Assembly (NCBI GenBank): GCA_903937225.1
Contig: CAIZYO010000006.1
Location: forward strand, 1 to 5,070
Length of the DNA: 5,070 nucleotides
Reading direction: 5' to 3'
Origin: an uncultured Chloroflexota bacterium
GTDB lineage: Bacteria; Chloroflexota; Limnocylindria; Limnocylindrales; Limnocylindraceae
The notes beneath the pieces were generated by a model. The model searched no databases and was not told the origin of the DNA. It saw only the letters and a list, made by a program, of their open reading frames with translations. Below, in pieces: positions 1 through 5,070 of this stretch; within the stretch, counting starts at the first letter, position 1; every line of letters starts with the position of its first letter. The position numbers and the translations under genes are program-made.

Positions 1-306
1 GACAGGAACCGCCACTTCCGCAGCCGAACAATTTTCGATCTGACGGAGCTCGCCAGGCTCTTCCGCAAGCTTAGTTCTTGGATTGAAAGCCGGAGCCGAA
101 AGAGCGGCCCGCATCGCGGTATATCCCGATTGCTGGTTCGTCGAATTGGTTTGGAAGAACGAAGTCAAGATCGGAGATCGGTCCAGAGCTGCGACCATAC
201 CGACACACGACAGCGTTTGACGAAGCGATCTCCGCACTAAAGGCGGGGGGAGTGTTCCAAGCTGACTGATGCGAGCCCCTGCAGCTAACCCCGCAGAGTT
301 ACGGGA
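1..306. other. Left-edge region downstream of coxC, no confident gene
   Basis: About 306 bp without a recognised gene. On the minus strand, the frame directly after the coxC stop is open to the window edge (102 codons). It has possible starts at GTG 237 and ATG 198, neither with a Shine-Dalgarno; the translation from 198 begins MVAALDRSPILTSFFQ. On the plus strand, frame 1 is open from the edge to TAA at 238-240, but its product is unusually Arg-rich. Plus frames 2 and 3 are also open for about 58 codons, ending at TGA 218-220 and TGA 258-260. I recognise none of the products. Open frames in several phases over the same bases suggest chance, a decayed gene, or a partial gene entering from the left. 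A 9-bp inverted repeat (172-180 with 226-234) is present with a 45-nt loop; no clear rho-independent terminator for coxC is seen. Confidence 0.3.
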
Positions 307-948
307 TCAGACGAAGTAGAGGAGCGCGAAGAGGAAGATCCACACCACGTCAACGAAGTGCCAGTAGAGAGAGCTCGCCTCCACCATGTCGTGGTGCTTC
401 GCGGAGAATTGCCCAAGGCTTCCGCGATAGAGGCAGACGCCGAGCATCAGCACGCCACCAAGCACGTGCGCGCCGTGGAATCCGGTGAGGATGTAGAAGG
501 TTCCGCCGAAGGTGCCGTCCGCGACACCGAACCCGAGCTGCGAGTACTCATAGAGCTGGCCGATCAAGAAGACCACCCCGAGAATCACCGTCAACATCAG
601 CGCGCGATTCATCCCAATCCGATCTCCACGACGGATGCGCCAAACGGCGATCTGACAGGTGAGCGAGCTGATCACCAAGAGGAGTGTGAGGACCGACGGA
701 AAGAGAATGTGTTCCTTAATCAGGAACGCTTCGTTCCCTTCTGGTGGCCATGTTCCAGCCGACACGCGAAGGCTGAAGTAGGCGGCGAAGAGGCCGCCGA
801 AGAACATGATTTCAGAAACGATAAAGAGAAGCATCCCTAGGACGGGATTGCCGAGACCCTTCTTTCCGTGTCCCGCAGCACCGTGTGCGGACGAACCGTG
901 TCCGCTCACCGTCTCAGGTGCGCCGTGCTCCGTTGTGGCGAGACTCAT
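307..948 (-). CDS. coxC: Cytochrome c oxidase subunit III, five-helix form
   Basis: This 213-residue integral membrane subunit has no metal centre; it stabilises subunit I and its proton uptake. The cytoplasmic N-terminus (about 1-34) is rich in Gly and His, with HG pairs at 8, 17, 22 and 27. Five membrane helices follow at about 36-60, 84-105, 114-136, 150-174 and 195-213; this is the short bacterial form lacking the first two helices of the seven-helix version. Family signatures are VSEIMFFGGLFAAYF (44-58, with the conserved Glu46), GFHGAHVLGG (156-165) and YWHFVDVVWIFLFALLYF (195-212). The ATG at 948 overlaps the coxA stop as ATGA and has a GGGGAG nine bases upstream. It is the last gene of the visible operon and ends in TGA. 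No coxD (subunit IV) or assembly gene follows within the window. No break or odd residue is seen. Confidence 0.95.
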   Translation of the reverse strand: MSLATTEHGAPETVSGHGSSAHGAAGHGKKGLGNPVLGMLLFIVSEIMFFGGLFAAYFSLRVSAGTWPPEGNEAFLIKEHILFPSVLTLLLVISSLTCQIAVWRIRRGDRIGMNRALMLTVILGVVFLIGQLYEYSQLGFGVADGTFGGTFYILTGFHGAHVLGGVLMLGVCLYRGSLGQFSAKHHDMVEASSLYWHFVDVVWIFLFALLYFV

Positions 949-2570
949 GCGTGATCGCTCCCCGATCGTCCGTGACGTGCATCGAAGAGCGGGCGTTCAG
1001 AGGTGATCGCGGGAAGGCGATCAAAGTTCCATGCCGGCGGCGGCGAAGAGGTCGCCCACTCCAACGTGTTCCCCTCCCATGGATCTGGGCCCGCATCTTT
1101 CCCGTTTCGGAGCGAGATGTAGATATTCCAGAGGAGTGGAAGCGTGCTGATTCCAACGAGGAATCCGCCAACGGTTGCGGCGAGATTCAGGTCATTCCAC
1201 CCGGCGGTTGGCGAATAGTCCGCAATGCGGCGTGGCATCCCCATCAGGCCGAGCGTGTGCATAGGGAGGAAGGTCAGGTTGAGTCCGATCATCGCAATCG
1301 CAAAGTGCAGCTTGCCGAGACCTTCGTCCAACATCTTCCCGGTCATCTTGGGGAACCAGTAGTAGAGGCCCGCCATGATCGCCAGGAAAGAGCCACCGAA
1401 GAGGACATAGTGAATGTGCGCAACGATCCAGTAGGTGGCGTGCACCGCGTAGTCAACCGGAACTGAAGCGCTGAAGACACCGTTGATGCCGCCGATCAGG
1501 AACATGGAGAGGAAGCCGAGAGCGAAAAGCATTGGCGTCTTGAACGTGATCTGACCGCGCCACATCGTGGCGATCCAGTTGAACATCTTCACGCCGGTTG
1601 GTACCGCAATGAAGAACGTCATCACAGAGAAGAACGGAAGGAAGACGCTCCCTGTGGTGAACATGTGATGTGCCCAGACAGAGAAGCCGAGTGCGCCGAT
1701 CCCCGCAGTGGCGAAGACGAACGCCTTGTACCCAAAGAGTGGCTTACGGCTGAAGACTGGGATGATCTCTGAGATCACACCCATGCCGGGGAGCACCATG
1801 ATGTACACCGCTGGATGGCTGTAGAACCAGAAGATGTTTTGCCACAAGATTGCCGAGCCACCCGTTGTTGGGTCGAAGAAGCTGCCTCCGAAGTTACGAT
1901 CGATAAAGAGCATGATCAGCGCGCTCGTGAGCACGGGGGTTCCCATGAGGACAAGCACGCTCGTGACGATGATCGTCCAGACCATGATCGGCATGCGGAA
2001 GAGGGTCATGCCGGGCGCGCGCATGCGGAAGATGGTGACCAAGAAGTTCACCGCACCCAGGATTGAACTTGTTCCAACCAAGATGACCGCCATGATCCAG
2101 AGATTCATGCCGGGTCCAGGGCTGTACGTGATGTTGCTGAGTGGCGGATACGCGGTCCATCCGGCATCCGCTGCGCCGCCAAGGAAGAAGCCAGACGCGG
2201 CAATCAGCCCAGAGAACGGGATCATCCAGAAGCTGAGCGCGTTGATTCGCGGGAATGCCATATCCGCGGCGCCAATCTGCAGCGGAACAATGTAGTTGCC
2301 GATCCCCGCAAGGAACGGAATGATCACCCAGAAGATCATCACCGACGCATGCATGGTGAAGAGCTGGTTGTAGACCGACTCGTCCATGTACTGAAGGCCT
2401 GGCTGTGCTAACTCGGTGCGCACGCCAAGTGCGAGCAGTCCGCCGATGGCTAAAAAGATAAACGAACTGATGGTGTAGAGGATGCCGATCTTCTACTGAT
2501 CGGTTGTGGTCAGATAGTCATAGAGTCGCGAGCCCTGCACTCCAGTTGCTCGTGCCGCGGTGGTTGCCAT
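945..2570 (-). CDS. coxA: Cytochrome c oxidase subunit I (A2-type), interrupted by in-frame TAG at codon 26
   Basis: This is the catalytic subunit, which reduces O2 to water at heme a3/CuB and pumps protons. From the ATG at 2570 the frame encodes 541 positions, a usual length, but codon 26 (2495-2493) is TAG. Residues 1-25 end in LTTTDQ and the frame resumes with KIGILY, where the family has DHKK/RIG. The rest is intact: heme a ligands His74 and His387, heme a3 ligand His385 (AHIHYV), CuB ligands His252, His301 and His302, cross-linked Tyr256 (SHPAVY), K-channel Lys328 (PTGVK), D-channel Asp103 and Asn110, and propionate arginines 447-448. YSHPAVY lacks the A1-type Glu, marking A2. The Mg/Mn-site Asp after His377 is Ala378. 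The stop TGA overlaps the coxC ATG. Without readthrough, only a 25-residue peptide, or a restart at GTG 2423 (492 residues, lacking helix 1), is possible. Sequencing error, recent nonsense mutation and recoding are all open. Confidence 0.92.
958..963 (-). promoter_or_regulatory. Shine-Dalgarno of coxC within the coxA 3' end
   Basis: The minus strand has GGGGAG nine bases before the coxC ATG, embedded in the last codons of coxA. With the ATGA stop/start overlap it supports translational coupling of coxC to coxA. Confidence 0.6.
2493..2495 (-). other. In-frame amber (TAG) codon inside coxA
   Basis: On the minus strand the codons run GAT CAG TAG AAG ATC GGC, where family members have Asp-His-Lys-Lys/Arg-Ile-Gly. 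The TAG sits at an expected Lys codon (AAG to TAG is one base change). The preceding CAG (Gln) replaces the usual His. Frame and homology continue without shift on both sides, so this is a substitution and not an indel. Confidence 0.95.
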
Positions 2571-2575
2571 CTCTG

Positions 2576-2582
2576 CCTCCCC
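2576..2582 (-). promoter_or_regulatory. Strong Shine-Dalgarno of coxA (decides the start at 2570)
   Basis: The minus strand carries GGGGAGG five bases before the ATG at 2570-2568, in the 20-bp gap after the coxB stop. It shows that translation of coxA natively begins here, upstream of the amber codon, and not at the GTG at 2423, which has no Shine-Dalgarno at a suitable distance. Confidence 0.8.
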
Positions 2583-2590
2583 TTCCCTAC

Positions 2591-3688
2591 TTAGTTTGCC
2601 GTGATCTCAAAATCGGCGTACATCCCAGAACTGAAGTGGCCTGCAATGTTGCAGAGCACAACGTATTTGCCTGGTTCAAGGCTGAGGGTCAGCGTCTTTA
2701 TTTCGCCAGGCGAGAATTCGGGCTGCTCACCGATCGCATCGAGCGCGGCCTCGTCGAGGCGACTCGTTGCAGGATCAACTTGGTCGAGAAGAGCCTCGCC
2801 GCCAGCGTCCGAGCGGACGACAATGAACTCATGCGGGATGTTTCCCGCGTTGGTAAGGCCAAACGTGACCTCGCCCGCAGCGGCAGAGGCTCCGCTCAGG
2901 GTGATCGCCCACTCCTTCACTTCGGCAGTGAAGTCCGCGTCTACCGCGACCGGAGATTCGCTCGGTGCTGGCTCTGGGGTCATCTCAAGGAGCCACGCGT
3001 CGTACTCCTCACGCGTCACCACACGCACCGTGAATCCCATGGCGTGGTGCAAGAGACCACAAAATGCTGAGCACTGTCCGGTGAAGGTGCCGAGCTTGTT
3101 CGGCGTGAACTCAAAGTGATTCACCTTCCCAGGGACAAGGTCGCGTTGGAAGAGGAACTCCGGAATGTAGAAGCCGTGGTTGACGTCCTGTGCCACCAGC
3201 GTCACTTCAATACGTTCATCAATGGGAACCACCAGTTCGGGGTAGTTCTGCGCGGTCCCGTAAATCTCAAAGCCTGCGTCTGGATAGGCAAACTTCCACT
3301 GCCACTGGTAGCCAACCACCTCCACCTTTACTGAAACCTCCTCTGGCTTACGAGCGTCAACAACGCCGAGCACTTGGGAGGATGCGAAGAAGAGGCCAAC
3401 GACGGTCACGAGTGGGATCGCCGTCCAAATGATCTCGAGGACAAGATTGCCGTGCGTCTGCGCCGGAAGGCTCGTGTCCGTTGGCTTGCGGCGGTATCGA
3501 ATGACCGACCAGATGATTAGGCCCTCAACCAAGACGAAGACGATCGCGGCGATCACGAAGACGAGCACGTAGAGGTTCTCGATCAGGAGACCCTCCTCGG
3601 TCACCGCCGAAGGCGGGAAGGCAGCCTGGCAGCCGCCGAGCACAAGTGCCACGGCGAGAAGGGCGATCAGCGCTGCAGGTTTACGCAT
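2591..3688 (-). CDS. coxB: Cytochrome c oxidase subunit II (CuA) with C-terminal cupredoxin domain
   Basis: This is the electron-entry subunit of the aa3 oxidase. The ATG at 3688 is chosen because it opens a lipoprotein signal peptide (MRKPAALIALLAVALVLGGC; lipobox Cys20). The frame extends upstream to a GTG at 3739, but that would bury the signal. In 365-residue numbering, two membrane helices lie at about 37-63 and 82-107. The aromatic electron-entry patch YQWQW is at 127-131. CuA ligands are His171 (DVNHGF), Cys206, Cys210, His214 and Met217 (GQCSAFCGLLHHAM). The Glu normally between the two cysteines, a Mg/Mn ligand, is Ala208. After a Pro/Ser/Glu-rich linker (about 234-250), an extra domain of about 115 residues follows with His286, Cys346, His351 and Met356, a type-1 copper pattern. 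No CXXCH heme motif is present. The extra domain explains a length well above that of a plain CoxB. The gene ends in TAA, 20 bp before coxA. Confidence 0.93.
   Translation of the reverse strand: MRKPAALIALLAVALVLGGCQAAFPPSAVTEEGLLIENLYVLVFVIAAIVFVLVEGLIIWSVIRYRRKPTDTSLPAQTHGNLVLEIIWTAIPLVTVVGLFFASSQVLGVVDARKPEEVSVKVEVVGYQWQWKFAYPDAGFEIYGTAQNYPELVVPIDERIEVTLVAQDVNHGFYIPEFLFQRDLVPGKVNHFEFTPNKLGTFTGQCSAFCGLLHHAMGFTVRVVTREEYDAWLLEMTPEPAPSESPVAVDADFTAEVKEWAITLSGASAAAGEVTFGLTNAGNIPHEFIVVRSDAGGEALLDQVDPATSRLDEAALDAIGEQPEFSPGEIKTLTLSLEPGKYVVLCNIAGHFSSGMYADFEITAN
2594..2938 (-). other. Cupredoxin-like (type-1 copper) domain at the CoxB C-terminus
   Basis: This segment covers residues 251-365 of CoxB. 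It is rich in beta-strand-like stretches and has the spacing of a blue copper protein: His in NIPHEFIVV (codon 2831-2833), then Cys (2651-2653), His (2636-2638) and Met (2621-2623) in CNIAGHFSSGM, a Cys-X4-His-X4-Met loop like those of sulfocyanin/plastocyanin-type proteins. By analogy with caa3 oxidases, where a cytochrome c domain occupies this place, it could be a tethered electron donor to CuA. That role is inference. An alternative is a structural or copper-storage cupredoxin fold. Confidence 0.75.
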
Positions 3689-3695
3689 CCCGAAG

Positions 3696-3701
3696 ATTGT
3701 A
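3696..3701 (-). promoter_or_regulatory. Putative -10 element of the cox operon promoter
   Basis: In the 69-bp gap between the transporter and coxB, the minus strand reads TACAAT followed by seven bases (CTTCGGG) and the coxB ATG. The hexamer differs from TATAAT at one position. Its distance puts the transcription start at, or one base before, the A of the ATG, so the mRNA would be essentially leaderless; no usable Shine-Dalgarno lies in front of that ATG. No convincing -35 box is seen 16-18 bp further upstream. No clear hairpin terminator for the transporter gene is visible in the same gap. Confidence 0.4.
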
Positions 3702-3757
3702 CGCCCGCCCCTTAAAGTCGGCAGACACCCCACGGGCACGCTCGGATATCCCTTACC

Positions 3758-5047
3758 TCACTCCTCTGAGTGTTCGGGCTGACGCACGACCGAGGCGATC
3801 CCAGAGAAGAAGAGTGGGATCGGCCCAACGATAATCCCGATCGCGCTGGCGTAGAGCGCGGCATGGAGTCCGAAGCGTTCCGCGATGATGGAGCCCACCA
3901 CTGCGCCGAGTGGCATGCCGATCAGCATCACCCACTTCATGGAGGCGTTCATGCGCCCGAGCAGCGCCTTCGGCGTGACCAGCTGTCGATACGTGACCTG
4001 ATTTGTATGGAAGAGTGCAGCGCCGAAGAAGGCGACTACCTGAAAGAGGACCGAGAAGAGTGCAATGGCGGCAACCCCCATCGAAACATCGAGCAGTGCA
4101 AACCCGAGTGGCATGGTGGGAAGTAGGAAACCACCAAGAATGATGGAGCGTCCTACTCCGATCCGCGCAGCAATCCTGCGTGCGGTGAGCGAACCGATCA
4201 ACAGGCCGAGCACACCAGCGCCAAGGATGAGTCCGAGCAACTCTGCGGGGAGGAGCAGCTCGCGGCGGCCGTATGCGATCAGCACCGCGCCGTTCGCGAT
4301 CGCACCAAAGAAGTTGAAGAGGAGTGCGGCCACGGCATTGCCGCGTAGATGTGGATGCGTCAACACCCAGTGCAAGCCCTGACGAATCTCATCTCGCAGT
4401 CGCGACGGAGCTGCTCCTTCGATCACAACCGGCGGCACTTCAACATGCTTAATCTTTCGCAGCATCAGCGCGCTGATCAGGTAGCTGAATGAATCAAGGA
4501 AGATCGCCAGCGGGCCACCAAGCCTCCCAATGATCACGCCAGCAATCGGCGGTCCCGCAACGCTCGCCCCTGAGTCAATCACCATGATGCGACTGTTCGC
4601 TTCGGCAAGTCGTGGCCCTCGCAGCAGTTCTGGGAGATACGACTGGTTCGCCACGTCATAGATGAGCGTCCCGGCGCCAATGATAAAGAGCACGACGTAG
4701 AGGACGGGCATGGTTAGCGCGTTCATGAAGAAGCTCAGCGGCACAATCAGCAGCGCTGCAGTGCGCAACAGATCCATGAGGACCATCACAGGCCGGCGGG
4801 CGCGGCGATCAAGGAGCGCACCAACGGGGAGACTCAACAAGACGAACGGCATTAAGAATGCCGCCTCAAGCAACACGATTGATCCGTTGCTCGCCTGGAT
4901 TACGTCAACCGCAATCAGCGGAAAGGCAATGTGCGAAACCTGCGATCCAAGGATGCTGACTGCCTGTGCGCCAAACAGTAGACGCACATCCGCGTCACGA
5001 AACGGCTCATCGGCTGCAAGTCGCAGCCGCGAGAGTAGGGTCTGCAT
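3758..5047 (-). CDS. Major facilitator superfamily exporter, MFS_3 / EntS-like
   Basis: This gene encodes a 429-residue inner-membrane secondary transporter, probably a proton-driven exporter of a small molecule or drug; the substrate cannot be read from the sequence. The protein is hydrophobic throughout, consistent with about 12 membrane helices. After a short charged N-terminus (about residues 1-20), helix 1 begins at LFGAQAVSILGSQ. MFS motif A is clear at residues 76-86 (GALLDRRARRP) between helices 2 and 3. The stretch DVANQSYLPELL (131-142), followed by LAEANSR and GPPIAG, is typical of the MFS_3 (enterobactin exporter-like) family. A second motif-A-like loop lies around 285-299. Length is normal for the family and no break is visible. 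The start ATG has no Shine-Dalgarno, but a TAACAT hexamer ends 6 nt before it, suggesting a leaderless transcript. It ends in TGA, 69 bp before coxB, on the same strand. Nothing ties it to respiration functionally. The family call is confident; the substrate is unknown. Confidence 0.9.
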   Translation of the reverse strand: MQTLLSRLRLAADEPFRDADVRLLFGAQAVSILGSQVSHIAFPLIAVDVIQASNGSIVLLEAAFLMPFVLLSLPVGALLDRRARRPVMVLMDLLRTAALLIVPLSFFMNALTMPVLYVVLFIIGAGTLIYDVANQSYLPELLRGPRLAEANSRIMVIDSGASVAGPPIAGVIIGRLGGPLAIFLDSFSYLISALMLRKIKHVEVPPVVIEGAAPSRLRDEIRQGLHWVLTHPHLRGNAVAALLFNFFGAIANGAVLIAYGRRELLLPAELLGLILGAGVLGLLIGSLTARRIAARIGVGRSIILGGFLLPTMPLGFALLDVSMGVAAIALFSVLFQVVAFFGAALFHTNQVTYRQLVTPKALLGRMNASMKWVMLIGMPLGAVVGSIIAERFGLHAALYASAIGIIVGPIPLFFSGIASVVRQPEHSEE

Positions 5048-5053
5048 AGGGGG

Positions 5054-5059
5054 ATGTTA
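5054..5059 (-). promoter_or_regulatory. Putative -10 element for a leaderless MFS mRNA
   Basis: The minus strand reads TAACAT, then six bases (CCCCCT), then the ATG of the transporter gene. This places the expected transcription start at the A of the start codon. No Shine-Dalgarno is present upstream, which agrees with leaderless initiation. The -35 region would lie outside the window, so the call rests on one hexamer and its spacing. Confidence 0.35.
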
Positions 5060-5070
5060 GTCCGCACTGC

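Noticed and set aside
172..234. 9-bp inverted repeat (172-180 with 226-234) as a terminator or attachment site
   Set aside because: A 45-nt loop, no T-tract on either strand and GATC-rich simple sequence; not distinguishable from chance.
282..305. CCCG...CGGG hairpin just after coxC as a rho-independent terminator
   Set aside because: Only a 4-bp stem with no following T-run on the minus strand.
358..840. 160-codon plus-strand open frame opposite coxC
   Set aside because: Charged low-complexity translation opposite a recognised gene; no start signal.
885..1466. 193-codon plus-strand open frame opposite coxA
   Set aside because: Arg/Glu-rich shadow of a strongly conserved minus-strand gene, with no family resemblance.
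2421..2423. GTG at 2423 as the native start of coxA
   Set aside because: No Shine-Dalgarno at a proper distance; it falls at the end of helix 1 (LALGVRTELAQPG is family-typical and continuous upstream), and homology extends to the ATG at 2570. It could only be a rescue start.
2594..2938. Cytochrome c domain fused to CoxB (caa3 type)
   Set aside because: There is no CXXCH heme-binding motif anywhere in the protein; the Cys-X4-His-X4-Met pattern points to copper.
2504..3070. 188-codon plus-strand open frame opposite coxB and the start of coxA
   Set aside because: Antisense shadow; the minus-strand product carries all the CuA and cupredoxin motifs.
3689..3739. Upstream extension of coxB to GTG 3739
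   Set aside because: It would add 17 residues before a clean lipoprotein signal peptide and overlap the probable promoter.

Overview
The window carries a minus-strand aerobic respiration cluster, coxB-coxA-coxC, encoding the three core subunits of an aa3-type cytochrome c oxidase. Upstream of it, on the same strand, is a gene for an MFS exporter. Nothing is convincingly encoded on the plus strand. Layout in transcription order (right to left): MFS transporter (5047-3758); a 69-bp gap holding a probable cox promoter; coxB (3688-2591); a 20-bp gap with a strong Shine-Dalgarno; coxA (2570-945, broken by one in-frame amber codon); coxC (948-307, overlapping coxA by 4 bp in an ATGA arrangement); and about 306 bp at the left edge without a confident gene.

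Organism: a bacterium of moderate-to-high GC with an A2-type heme-copper oxidase (YSHPAVY signature), a lipoprotein CoxB and apparently leaderless transcripts. This would fit Chloroflexota or a related terrabacterial lineage. It is an inference from protein style only, and the phylum is not proven by the sequence.

How the genes work together: CoxB carries the CuA electron-entry site, CoxA carries heme a and the heme a3/CuB oxygen-reduction site, and CoxC is the stabilising subunit III. The most unusual features are in CoxB and CoxA. CoxB has an additional C-terminal domain with a His...Cys-X4-His-X4-Met pattern, which reads as a type-1 (blue) copper cupredoxin fused where caa3 oxidases carry a cytochrome c. 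CoxA has a TAG at codon 26, just before transmembrane helix 1, in an otherwise intact gene with an excellent ribosome binding site. In addition, two acidic ligands of the non-redox Mg/Mn site at the CoxA/CoxB interface are both replaced by alanine.

The left-edge region shows overlapping stop-free frames on both strands but no start signal or recognised family. It is reported as unresolved.
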